Origin: Leadbetterella sp964423865 | GTDB lineage: Bacteria > Bacteroidota > Bacteroidia > Cytophagales > Spirosomataceae | DNA length: 56,463 bases | Direction: 5' to 3' | Assembly: GCA_964423865.1 (NCBI GenBank) | Contig: CAYRGN010000022.1 | Location: 1-56,463 of the forward strand | In this document: one piece after another, positions 41,615-49,640 of the stretch | Layout of the letters: every line of letters begins with the position of its first letter | Position numbering within the stretch: the first letter of the stretch is position 1 | The notes under the pieces: model-generated | Told to the model about the DNA's origin: nothing | The model's database searches: none | The model's input: only the letters and a program-made list of their open reading frames with translations | Position numbers and translations under genes: made by a program

Positions 41615-43603
41615 ATGACATCTTCAAAACTGGATGCAAAAATACCACAGGGGCAGATAGCCGAGAAATGGACAAAATACAAGTCTACGATTCCCCTGAT
41701 TAACCCGGCCAACAAAAGAAACCTGGAAGTGATTGTAGTAGGTACCGGGCTTGCCGGCGCCTCCGCCGCGGCTTCGCTCGCCGAAATGGGCTACCAGGTG
41801 AAAGCTTTCTGCTTTCAGGACTCCCCGCGCCGTGCACACTCCATCGCTGCCCAGGGGGGGATCAATGCCGCTAAAAATTACCAGAACGACGGTGACTCGG
41901 TCTACCGTTTGTTTTACGATACCGTAAAAGGGGGCGACTACCGCTCGCGTGAGGCCAACGTACACCGCCTGGCCGAAGTGTCTGCCAATATTATTGACCA
42001 GTGCGTGGCCCAGGGCGTACCCTTCGCCCGCGATTACGGCGGAATGCTGAAAAACCGTTCTTTCGGTGGGGTACAGGTGAAAAGAACCTTTTACGCCGCC
42101 GGACAAACCGGGCAGCAGCTGCTCCTCGGCGCATATTCGGCCTTGGAACGCCAGGTAGGCCTCGGCGCAGTGAAAATGTACTCCCGCCACGAAATGCTCG
42201 ATGTGGTGATCATTGACGGCAAAGCCCGCGGCATTATCGCCCGTAACCTTACTACTGGTAAACTGGAACGCTATTTCGGCCACGCCGTATTGCTCTGCAC
42301 CGGTGGATACGGAAACGTGTTCTACCTGTCTACCAACGCCATGGGCAGTAACGTGACCGCCGCGTGGAAAGCCCACAAAAGAGGCGCTTACTTCGGAAAC
42401 CCCTGCTTTACGCAGATTCACCCCACCTGTATCCCCGTGTCGGGCGACCACCAGTCGAAACTGACCCTGATGTCGGAATCACTACGGAACGACGGCCGGA
42501 TCTGGGTGCCCAAGAAACAAGACGAGACCCGCGCCGCCAACGATATCCCCGAAGAAGACCGCGATTATTACCTGGAAAGGAGATACCCTGCGTTCGGTAA
42601 CCTGGTCCCCCGCGACATCGCTTCCCGCGCCGCCAAAGAGCGCTGCGACGCCGGCTATGGGGTGGGTATCACCAAACAGGCCGTTTATCTCGATTTCCGG
42701 TATAACCTCATCAATAAATACGGAAAGGCGGAAGCCTCCCGCCTGAACATTGAAAACCCGGACCTCGATACCCTGGTTCGCCTGGGCAAAGAGGTAGTGA
42801 AAGAAGAATACGGTAACCTCTTTGCTATGTACAAGCAGATTACCGGGGAAGACCCTTACGAGGTACCCATGAAAATCTATCCCGCCGTACACTATACCAT
42901 GGGCGGCCTGTGGGTAGATTATAACCTGATGACCACCGTACCGGGCATGTACGCCCTGGGCGAGGCCAACTTCTCCGATCACGGCGCCAACCGCCTGGGC
43001 GCATCGGCCCTCATGCAGGGACTGTCAGACGGTTACTTCGTGATCCCCATCACCATCGGCGCGTATCTTTCTACCGAGATTCGTACCAAAGCCATTCCTA
43101 CCGACCACGAGGCGTTTGAACAAGCCGAAAATCACGTGAGGGAACGCATTGAAACCCTGAAAAAAATCAACGGGAAACAAAGCCCGGAATCTTTCCATAA
43201 ACGCCTGGGCCACATCATGTGGGAAAAATGCGGAATGGCCCGTAACGAGCAGGGACTGAAAGAGGCCATCGGAGAAATCAGGGCCCTGAGAGAAGAGTTC
43301 TGGAAAGACCTCCGCGTCACCGGAGGTACCGATGAGTTTAACCCCGAACTCGATAAGGCCGGTCGTGTGGCCGACTTCCTGGAACTGGGCGAACTGATGT
43401 GTATCGATGCGCTTGACCGCAAGGAATCGTGCGGCGGACACTTCCGCGAGGAATACCAGGAAGACGGGGGCGAGGCCAAACGTGACGATGAAAACTTCAT
43501 GTTTGTGTCGGCATGGGAATTTAATAAGGAAAGCGACTGGACCCTCCATAAAGAAGTTCTCGAATACGAAAACATCAAAATAGCCCAGCGTAATTATAAA
43601 TAA
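41615..43603 (+). CDS. sdhA: Succinate dehydrogenase flavoprotein subunit
   Basis: The catalytic subunit of complex II oxidises succinate to fumarate using covalent FAD. The 662-residue protein shows the dinucleotide-binding VVGTGLAGASAAASLAEMGY (about 41-60) and the FAD-linking AHSIAAQGGINAAKN (His near 74). FTQIHPTCIPVSGDHQ and the ANFSDHGANRLGASALMQG segment follow. It is of the Bacillus/Wolinella-like group, as expected with a b558 anchor. It begins 15 bases after sdhC. Confidence 0.96.
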   Translation: MTSSKLDAKIPQGQIAEKWTKYKSTIPLINPANKRNLEVIVVGTGLAGASAAASLAEMGYQVKAFCFQDSPRRAHSIAAQGGINAAKNYQNDGDSVYRLFYDTVKGGDYRSREANVHRLAEVSANIIDQCVAQGVPFARDYGGMLKNRSFGGVQVKRTFYAAGQTGQQLLLGAYSALERQVGLGAVKMYSRHEMLDVVIIDGKARGIIARNLTTGKLERYFGHAVLLCTGGYGNVFYLSTNAMGSNVTAAWKAHKRGAYFGNPCFTQIHPTCIPVSGDHQSKLTLMSESLRNDGRIWVPKKQDETRAANDIPEEDRDYYLERRYPAFGNLVPRDIASRAAKERCDAGYGVGITKQAVYLDFRYNLINKYGKAEASRLNIENPDLDTLVRLGKEVVKEEYGNLFAMYKQITGEDPYEVPMKIYPAVHYTMGGLWVDYNLMTTVPGMYALGEANFSDHGANRLGASALMQGLSDGYFVIPITIGAYLSTEIRTKAIPTDHEAFEQAENHVRERIETLKKINGKQSPESFHKRLGHIMWEKCGMARNEQGLKEAIGEIRALREEFWKDLRVTGGTDEFNPELDKAGRVADFLELGELMCIDALDRKESCGGHFREEYQEDGGEAKRDDENFMFVSAWEFNKESDWTLHKEVLEYENIKIAQRNYK

Positions 43604-43622
43604 TCTAAACTATCGTAGTATA

Positions 43623-44387
43623 ATGAGTAACGAGAATATGACCATACACCTGAAGGTTTGGAAGCAAAAAAACGCCGAATCAAAAGGACACTTGGAAGAC
43701 TACAAAGTAGAGAATGTTTCGCCGGATATGTCCTTCCTGGAGATGTTTGACGTATTGAATGAAGAACTCATTCACGAAGATAAAGAACCGATAGCCTTTG
43801 ACCACGACTGCCGGGAAGGTATCTGCGGGATGTGCTCTATGTACATTAACGGCCGCCCGCACGGTCCGCTGGAAGGGGTAACCACGTGCCAGCTGCACAT
43901 GCGGAGTTTTAAAGACGGAGACACCATCGTGGTAGAGCCGTGGAGAGCTACAGCTTTCCCCGTAATCAAAGACCTGGTGGTAGACCGCACCGCCTTTGAC
44001 CGCATTATCGCTTCGGGCGGGTATGTGTCGGTCAATACCGGGAACGCCCAGGATGCCAATAACCTGCCCATTGGTAAAGACAAGGCAGACCTTTCTTTTG
44101 CGGCGGCGGCCTGTATCGGTTGCGGCGCCTGCGTAGCGGCCTGTAAAAACGCCTCGGCCATGCTGTTTGTCTCGGCTAAGGTATCCCAGTTGGCACTTCT
44201 GCCCCAGGGACAACCCGAGAGAGAAGCCCGCGCCCTCAGCATGGTAGCCCAAATGGATGCCGAAGGCTTTGGCTCTTGTACCAACACCGGCGCCTGTTCT
44301 GCGGAATGCCCCAAAGAGATCTCCCTGGAGAATATTGCCCGCCTGAACCGCGAGTTTCTCGGTGCCAGTTTGTCAAAAAGAGAATAA
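43623..44387 (+). CDS. sdhB: Succinate dehydrogenase iron-sulfur subunit
   Basis: It transfers electrons from FAD to the heme anchor. The 254-residue product has the [2Fe-2S] cysteines in CREGICGMCSMYINGRPHG and a downstream C (TTCQLH). The [4Fe-4S] and [3Fe-4S] ligands lie in CIGCGACVAACKNAS and CTNTGACSAECPKEI. It starts 19 bases after sdhA. A promoter-like element overlaps its last codons and stop, leading into a structured segment before rseP. Confidence 0.96.
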   Translation: MSNENMTIHLKVWKQKNAESKGHLEDYKVENVSPDMSFLEMFDVLNEELIHEDKEPIAFDHDCREGICGMCSMYINGRPHGPLEGVTTCQLHMRSFKDGDTIVVEPWRATAFPVIKDLVVDRTAFDRIIASGGYVSVNTGNAQDANNLPIGKDKADLSFAAAACIGCGACVAACKNASAMLFVSAKVSQLALLPQGQPEREARALSMVAQMDAEGFGSCTNTGACSAECPKEISLENIARLNREFLGASLSKRE

Positions 44388-44401
44388 TTTACGTACTTTT
44401 G
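44370..44401 (+). promoter_or_regulatory. Promoter overlapping the 3' end of sdhB
   Basis: TTG (44370-44372), 21 bases, TACTTTTG (44394-44401): a full consensus match. It would drive the structured segment 44408-44529 and possibly rseP. Confidence 0.6.
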
Positions 44402-44407
44402 CGTGAT

Positions 44408-44529
44408 CAGGTTATCCAGACGATATATCGTAGGGATAACAGCGGTTCCCGTCTCCGCTCGAACAGACACCAGTAACGTTGGCTTGTCACTTCGAGCGGA
44501 GACGAGAACCGAACTTTTTTAATAACCTG
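44408..44529 (+). ncRNA. Candidate structured leader or small RNA between sdhB and rseP
   Basis: Hairpin A: GTTATCC (44411-44417) pairs with GGATAAC (44434-44440) around the palindrome ACGATATATCGT. Hairpin B: a 20-base arm at 44444-44463 (GGTTCCCGTCTCCGCTCGAA) pairs at 19 of 20 positions with 44491-44510 and is followed by six T, as in an intrinsic terminator. The outer ends CAGGTTAT (44408-44415) and ATAACCTG (44522-44529) are also complementary and compete with hairpin A. Hairpin B arms are related to the CGAGAACCGAG repeat family. Nothing else is seen in the gap before rseP. Confidence 0.5.
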
Positions 44530-44595
44530 CTTAGCGCTTTTGAATTTTATTAGACAAAACCACGTTACTTCCCTTGTAGCGTTTATTAAAATTAT

Positions 44596-45924
44596 ATGAA
44601 TGGATTAATTATGGCAGCCCAGCTCCTGCTGGCGCTGACTATTCTCGTAGGTCTGCACGAATTCGGACATTTCCTCTTTGCAAGGATCTTTAAGATCAGG
44701 GTCAATAAATTTTACATCTTTTTCGATTTCCTCTTCCCCCTTCCTAACGTACTCAATTTTTCTCTCTGGAAAAAGAAAGTAGGCGATACCGAATACGGAC
44801 TGGGCTGGTTTCCCCTGGGCGGATACGTAGACATCGCGGGCATGGTAGACGAGACCAAAGACGCCTCCCAGCTTTCTTCAGAGCCTCAACCCTGGGAGTT
44901 TCGCTCCAAACCCGCCTGGCAAAGACTGTTTGTGATGCTAGGCGGAATTATCGTGAACGTGCTGCTGGGTATGATGATCTATTCCGGCGTGAAATACGTG
45001 TGGGGTGATACCGACTACGCCAGGGAAGAACTGAACAAAGCCGGGATTTTCGCATACCCGACCGCCGAGCAGATCGGACTGAAGACCGGCGATAAAATTA
45101 TTAAGATTAACGGACGGGATTATAAAAATTATAGCAATATCACGGCGGCAATTGTGAGTGAAAACACCACATTTACCGTGCAGCGAGACTCCCAGACTCT
45201 GGATATCTTCGTGCCAAATGAACTCATCAACGATGTGGCGAAGAAAAAAATGTTCATCGCACCCCTGTTTGAGTTTGACATTTACGCGGTAAGTAAGGGA
45301 AGCCCCGCCGATGAGTCGGGCCTGCGGGTGGGCGACAAGATTGTGAGCCTGAACGGAGAGCCGGTGAAATACTACCAGGAGTTCAGCCCGAAATTAAGGG
45401 CCAATGCCGGTAAGAAAATAGAGCTTGGAATACTGCGTAACGGCACGCCGCTGACCATAAACCCTACCGTAAATGCCGACTCCACCATCGGGTTTACCAT
45501 GAACCCACTTCTGAACGTGACCAAATCTGAATTCAGCCTGGGCGAAGCCATCAAAACCGGATCTACGGAAGCGCTGAGCATTATTCCCCAGCAAATTAAC
45601 GGATTCGCACGAATTTTTAAAGGACATATATCTCCTCAGAACGCACTGACGGGTCCGGTAGGACTGGCCCAGATGTTTTCACCGGCCTGGGACTGGGAGA
45701 AATTCTGGATCCTGACCGGGATGCTTTCCATGGCGCTGGCGTTTATGAACGCGCTGCCTATTCCGGCCCTTGACGGGGGCCATGTGATCATGCTCTTGTA
45801 CGAGATGATTGCCGGAAGGGCGCCTTCCGAAAAATTTATGGAGAGAACCCAGCAGGTAGGTACGTTTATCCTGCTGGCGCTGATGATCTACGTACTCTTT
45901 AACGATACGATAAAGCTGTTCTGA
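44596..45924 (+). CDS. rseP: Site-2 intramembrane metalloprotease RseP
   Basis: A zinc protease that cleaves anti-sigma factors and signal peptides within the membrane. The 442-residue protein has HEFGH (H21, E22, H25) in the first helix and two PDZ-like regions (about 140-200 with GLKTGDKIIKINGRDY, and 225-290 with GLRVGDKIVSLNGEPV). The second metal-site motif PALDGGHVIM lies near 391-400, and there are about four membrane helices. Standalone here; the usual neighbour dxr is not adjacent. Confidence 0.94.
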   Translation: MNGLIMAAQLLLALTILVGLHEFGHFLFARIFKIRVNKFYIFFDFLFPLPNVLNFSLWKKKVGDTEYGLGWFPLGGYVDIAGMVDETKDASQLSSEPQPWEFRSKPAWQRLFVMLGGIIVNVLLGMMIYSGVKYVWGDTDYAREELNKAGIFAYPTAEQIGLKTGDKIIKINGRDYKNYSNITAAIVSENTTFTVQRDSQTLDIFVPNELINDVAKKKMFIAPLFEFDIYAVSKGSPADESGLRVGDKIVSLNGEPVKYYQEFSPKLRANAGKKIELGILRNGTPLTINPTVNADSTIGFTMNPLLNVTKSEFSLGEAIKTGSTEALSIIPQQINGFARIFKGHISPQNALTGPVGLAQMFSPAWDWEKFWILTGMLSMALAFMNALPIPALDGGHVIMLLYEMIAGRAPSEKFMERTQQVGTFILLALMIYVLFNDTIKLF

Positions 45925-46019
45925 GTGGATTGAGGACACCTTTCTTTTACATCTCTACAGGCCGTTTTTAAGCGGTATTCGGCCCTGATTTCTTCTTCCT
46001 GCTGGAACAATTTCCAATA

Positions 46020-46055
46020 GTATGCTTGCATACGATCGAAGAATGCTTAGCTTTG
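46020..46055 (+). promoter_or_regulatory. marR promoter with palindromic operator on its -33 element
   Basis: TTG (46026-46028), 19 bases, TAGCTTTG (46048-46055) is a full consensus promoter. The TTG forms the centre of the perfect inverted repeat GTATGC-TT-GCATAC (46020-46033). Binding of a dimeric regulator there would block RNA polymerase; the adjacent marR product is the obvious candidate. Confidence 0.65.
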
Positions 46056-46067
46056 AGAAATTTTACC

Positions 46068-46529
46068 ATGATGAAGAAAGATAAGACGCTGGATTTTTAC
46101 ATTAAATGGGTATGGCACGGCATTTCCCGGATGTACAATATCTATGCCGCGGCGGAAGACATGACCATGTCTATAGGATATGTGTTATTGAATATCGATA
46201 TTGAGAAAGGTACGCCGGCCACCAAAATAGGCCCCCAGATCGGTATGGAAGCGCGAAGCCTTACACGCATGCTGAAATCCCTGGAAGAAAAGGGATGGAT
46301 TTACCGGGAAACCGACCCTTACGATAAACGATTTGTCAATGTTTTTTTAACCGATCTTGGAAAAGAAAAGCGTAATTTTGCACGGGCAGGAGTATTGGAG
46401 TTCAATGACCGCGTGATGAAGACCGTTTCCAAAGAAGAGCTGGATACTTTCCTGAAAGTAATTGAAAAAATTAATACCATCATTGAGTCTGATACACATG
46501 AACCCATTTTCGCTACGAATTATCCCTAA
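46068..46529 (+). CDS. MarR-family transcriptional regulator
   Basis: A dimeric winged-helix regulator, 153 residues. The recognition region reads PATKIGPQIGMEARSLTRML, followed by the wing ETDPYDKRFVNVFLTDLGKE, flanked by helical dimerisation ends. The ATG at 46068 is chosen over an upstream TTG at 46026 because that codon lies in the -33 promoter element; the ATG at 46071 is equally possible. Its 3' end overlaps the next gene by 32 bases. A palindrome in its own promoter suggests autoregulation. Ligand unknown. Confidence 0.9.
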   Translation: MMKKDKTLDFYIKWVWHGISRMYNIYAAAEDMTMSIGYVLLNIDIEKGTPATKIGPQIGMEARSLTRMLKSLEEKGWIYRETDPYDKRFVNVFLTDLGKEKRNFARAGVLEFNDRVMKTVSKEELDTFLKVIEKINTIIESDTHEPIFATNYP

Positions 46530-46974
46530 GCTCTTCCGTACCTGTATTCTGAGTGGCATGCTGCTGGTGCCGGCGGCCCTTTCTGCCCAGAGTGTGGTGT
46601 ATTATCCTTTTAATTCGGTGCTGGGCGTAAGCACCAATCCCAATAACCTGTTCTGGGCCGATTTTCGTATTTTCACCAATTCCTATTTTACCTCGGTGAC
46701 GGGTGAAATCTCGCCCCAGTTTACCGTGTACAGCACCCCGAGGGTCGAGTACTACACGGGCGCGGGCGTAAAAGTGAACTTCTACAATATGTTTAATAAC
46801 TATAACCCGGTAGAAGGATATTTCCTGAACGCGGGGGTAAAGGCGAGGCCTTTCGACAAGTTTAAGAAGCTGCACATCGCATTTGAAATTTCGCCCTATG
46901 CGGTCAGGCAGATGGATGCCGGGCTTTTCCGCACCATGCTGGGCGTCGGGTATAATTTTAACCAGAGGAAATGA
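46498..46974 (+). CDS. Small outer-membrane beta-barrel protein
   Basis: A 158-residue protein with a signal peptide (CILSGMLLVPAALSAQ, cleavage near 32) and alternating hydrophobic/polar strands rich in Tyr and Phe (PQFTVYSTPRVEYYTGAGVKV, LHIAFEISPYAVRQ). It ends in VGYNFNQRK, as in eight-stranded outer-membrane barrels. It starts within marR (32-base overlap) and ends in an ATGA overlap with the NUDIX gene, so the three are a tight unit. Specific function unknown. Confidence 0.7.
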   Translation: MNPFSLRIIPKLFRTCILSGMLLVPAALSAQSVVYYPFNSVLGVSTNPNNLFWADFRIFTNSYFTSVTGEISPQFTVYSTPRVEYYTGAGVKVNFYNMFNNYNPVEGYFLNAGVKARPFDKFKKLHIAFEISPYAVRQMDAGLFRTMLGVGYNFNQRK

Positions 46975-47390
46975 ACGTAAGACCGGGGGCATTCATTGTT
47001 CGGGATCATCGTCTGCTTACTTTAAAATACACCTATCCCGGTGGAATTATTCACGCGCTGCCTGGAGGTAACCTGGAATTCGGAGAGGAACTGGCGCTTG
47101 CGCTGGAGCGGGAGCTAAGGGAAGAACTGGGCATCGCTTGTGTGCCTGACCGGATTATGCATGTGGCGGAAGTACTGTACGAAGGCCGCAATACCATCCA
47201 TTTTATTTTTGAATGCCCGGAATTTACGGGAGAACCTCGTATCAATCCGGTGGAAACCAAGGCCGAAGAAATCGTGTGGCTTCCCCTTGCTGAACTGGAG
47301 CGCTTCACGCTCTATCCCAACGTAGGGAAATACCTGTCAGCCGATGACGCTCCCCTGTTTTTGGGGGTCATTGAGCAGCCGAGGTATTGA
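46971..47390 (+). CDS. NUDIX hydrolase
   Basis: Hydrolyses a nucleoside diphosphate linked to another moiety; the exact substrate is unknown. The 139-residue product has a complete Nudix box at 33-55 (GNLEFGEELALALERELREE then LGI), matching Gx5Ex7REUxEExGU. The N-terminus VRPGAFIVRDHRLLTLKY is typical of small ADP-ribose or dNTP-type members. The start codon overlaps the stop of the beta-barrel gene. Confidence 0.92.
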   Translation: MNVRPGAFIVRDHRLLTLKYTYPGGIIHALPGGNLEFGEELALALERELREELGIACVPDRIMHVAEVLYEGRNTIHFIFECPEFTGEPRINPVETKAEEIVWLPLAELERFTLYPNVGKYLSADDAPLFLGVIEQPRY

Positions 47391-47414
47391 TGGGGTTTTG
47401 ATGTAATGTAACTC

Positions 47415-47551
47415 ACGCGCCCTTCGACCCTTCGGCAAGCTAAGCTCAAGTGCCCTTCGACCCTTCGGCAAGCTCAGGACAGGCTAAGCTCAGGGTGACA
47501 AATGGTACACATTGGTAACTACTGTCACCCTGAGCTTGTCGAAGGGCACTC
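47415..47551. repeat. CCCTTCGACAAGCTCAGGGTGACA-type inverted repeat
   Basis: Copies of CCCTTCGACCCTTCGGCAAG and AGCTCAGGGTGACA (47487-47500) face the complement TGTCACCCTGAGCT (47523-47536), giving a perfect 14-bp stem with a 22-base loop. The outer parts also pair imperfectly. It lies between the convergent NUDIX and Ser/Arg-rich genes and may end both transcripts. The gap 47391-47577 holds nothing else. Confidence 0.8.
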
Positions 47552-47577
47552 TGAGTAAATATCCTACTCTCCAATCT

Positions 47578-48540
47578 TTAACCTCTGCTGCGGCTACCGC
47601 TTGTACTCCTCGAAGAAGAAGAGGTTTTAGCGGAAGAGCCCGAAGATGCGGAGCGGTTAGACACCCCTGAACTCTTGGAATTGCTCTTGTTGCGCTCTAC
47701 CGAGCTTTTTTTAGGAGCCGGGCTTTGGCTTGAAGTGCCGCGCTCTACCGAGGAAGTTCTGCCCGGTGCGGTACTCACATTGCCGGAGCTACGCGAGCTT
47801 CTGGTTTGGGTTTCCACTCTTCCGGAAGTTCTTTCGGGAGCAGAGCTCCGCGAAGATTCCACTCGGCTTTGTGGGGTGGCCGCTCTCTCAGGAACCCTGG
47901 AGTTCGCCCCGGAGGAAGACCTGCTCGGAGCCGCTGACCGCGATGACTGAGTGTTGCGGTTCGAATACTCCCGGGAACCGGAGTTGCTGTTTCTGGCAGG
48001 GGTAGCTACCCGTGCCGGACGATTGTTCCAATGGGTGGTGTAATTATTCCGTTTGGTATAATACACATGTTTTACCGGGTAGTAGTTCCGTGGCATATAG
48101 CCCACGCGAATAGTACCGTATCCCCGTCTGTCGAAACGGTAGAAATCATAGGAAGAGCCGAAATACCAGCGAAGCGGTCCGGTAATCACGATACCGGTGT
48201 ATCCGTAATATCTTCTGTCCCAGTCAGACAGCTCAAGGCCGATGGCCCGGTTGAGCGCCACTACATCCAGCCAGATTTCATCTTGCTCCCAGGGACTGTA
48301 ATACCCGTCAGATTGAAACGCCCATTCTTTACGCTCAATGTTTTCCAGTCTCCTGTACAGGCGGTTGGCTTCCCGGTTGGTCAGATACCCTGTGCGGACA
48401 CCATCGGAGATCCGGACGCGAACGTCCCAACGCCAGTCAAATTCCTCGTCATAGAAATACCGGTCAGGGCCTTCCATGTATTGCGCTTTCACCGAAAGTG
48501 CCGCGAAGAATATTACCACAAATGCTATCCACTTTTTCAT
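47578..48540 (-). CDS. Secreted protein with Ser/Arg-rich low-complexity tail
   Basis: Unknown function. The 320-residue product has a signal peptide (FFAALSVKAQ, cleavage near 19) and an N-terminal domain of about 140 residues rich in Trp, Tyr, Asp and Arg (FDWRWDVRVRISDGVRTGYL, NREANRLYRRLENIERKEW, YYSPWEQDEIWLDVVALNRA). From about 175 to the end nearly every residue is Ser, Arg, Thr, Pro, Gly or Asn, a strongly basic disordered tail that could bind polyanions. Low-complexity sequence makes homology assignment unsafe. Confidence 0.7.
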   Translation of the reverse strand: MKKWIAFVVIFFAALSVKAQYMEGPDRYFYDEEFDWRWDVRVRISDGVRTGYLTNREANRLYRRLENIERKEWAFQSDGYYSPWEQDEIWLDVVALNRAIGLELSDWDRRYYGYTGIVITGPLRWYFGSSYDFYRFDRRGYGTIRVGYMPRNYYPVKHVYYTKRNNYTTHWNNRPARVATPARNSNSGSREYSNRNTQSSRSAAPSRSSSGANSRVPERAATPQSRVESSRSSAPERTSGRVETQTRSSRSSGNVSTAPGRTSSVERGTSSQSPAPKKSSVERNKSNSKSSGVSNRSASSGSSAKTSSSSRSTSGSRSRG

Positions 48541-48592
48541 TGCCGTAATTGTTTAGGTTTTGCTTATTAGATGTAGAATCGTGGAAAAGGTT

Positions 48593-48623
48593 TTGCTAAC
48601 GAAGTGTTAATAATGTAGATTTG
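48593..48623 (+). promoter_or_regulatory. Promoter of gpsA
   Basis: TTG (48593-48595), 20 bases, TAGATTTG (48616-48623): full consensus, 18 bases before the ATG at 48642. The TTG codon within the -7 box is therefore not the translation start. Confidence 0.75.
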
Positions 48624-48641
48624 GGCAGAGATCAGCAAACT

Positions 48642-49640
48642 ATGAAATTTTCAAAGCAGGTAACCGTCATCGGGGGAGGAAGCTGGGCCACGGCCCTTAT
48701 TAAGGTTTTGATGGAAAATAATGTCCGGGTCAAGTGGTGGATGCGGGATGCGGGCGCGGTGGCCCATATCCGCAAATATCATCACAACCTGCATTACCTG
48801 AGCAGTGTGGAGCTTCATCCTTCCAAAGTGAAAGCCTACAGCCATTTAAGAGAGGCTCTGAAGGGCGTGGAATGGGTGATCCTGGCCGTTCCCTCCGCTT
48901 TCATTGAAGAGGCGCTGCAAGAGGCGGACTCCGCCTGGTTTTCGGGAAAGAAAGTAATTTCCGGCGTAAAGGGCATTATTCCTTCCACCAGCCAGTTGGT
49001 GACCGACTGGTTTTCCCAGAGGTTTGGAGTGTCTCCCGAAAATATAGGCGCCATTGCGGGGCCCTGCCACGCGGAAGAAATTGCGCTGGAGAAATATTCC
49101 TACATTACCATTGCCTCTTCTTCGCCGGAAACGGCCGGAGATTTCGCAGGCTTGCTGAGTTGCCGCTTTGTCAAGACCTCTTTCCTGACCGACATCCACG
49201 GGGTGGAATACGCCGCCGTGATGAAGAACATTGTGGCCATGTCGTGCGGAATCGTCCACGGCCTGGGAGCAGGAGACAACTTCCAGGCGGTGATGGTTTC
49301 CAATGCCATTATCGAGATAGAGCGTTTCCTCGATACGGTGAGTCCGCGGAAAAGAAACGTGAACGTGTCGGCCTACCTCGGTGATCTTCTGGTGACCTGT
49401 TACAGCCAGTTCAGCCGTAACCGTACTTTCGGGAACATGATCGGAAGGGGCTACTCGGTGAAGGCGGCCCAGGTAGAATTAAAGATGATTGCCGAGGGCT
49501 ATTACGCCACCGAATGCATAGAGCGGATTAACCGGATACACGGGGTAGACCTGCCCATTGTGAAGTTTGCCTACAGCGTCTTGTATAAAAATGAAAAGCC
49601 CCTCAAGGCCTTTGAAGAACTTAAGGGGCGATTGATTTAA
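48642..49640 (+). CDS. gpsA: Glycerol-3-phosphate dehydrogenase [NAD(P)+]
   Basis: It reduces dihydroxyacetone phosphate to sn-glycerol 3-phosphate for phospholipid synthesis. The 332-residue product has the nucleotide-binding IGGGSWATAL (10-19), AVPSAFIEEAL, GPCHAEEIA, VEYAAVMKNIVAMSCG with the catalytic lysine, and YLGDLLVTCYSQFSRNRTFG. In the glycine-rich motif, Ala replaces the more usual Gly after Trp. It converges with ftsZ; the two stop codons share TTAA. Confidence 0.94.
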   Translation: MKFSKQVTVIGGGSWATALIKVLMENNVRVKWWMRDAGAVAHIRKYHHNLHYLSSVELHPSKVKAYSHLREALKGVEWVILAVPSAFIEEALQEADSAWFSGKKVISGVKGIIPSTSQLVTDWFSQRFGVSPENIGAIAGPCHAEEIALEKYSYITIASSSPETAGDFAGLLSCRFVKTSFLTDIHGVEYAAVMKNIVAMSCGIVHGLGAGDNFQAVMVSNAIIEIERFLDTVSPRKRNVNVSAYLGDLLVTCYSQFSRNRTFGNMIGRGYSVKAAQVELKMIAEGYYATECIERINRIHGVDLPIVKFAYSVLYKNEKPLKAFEELKGRLI

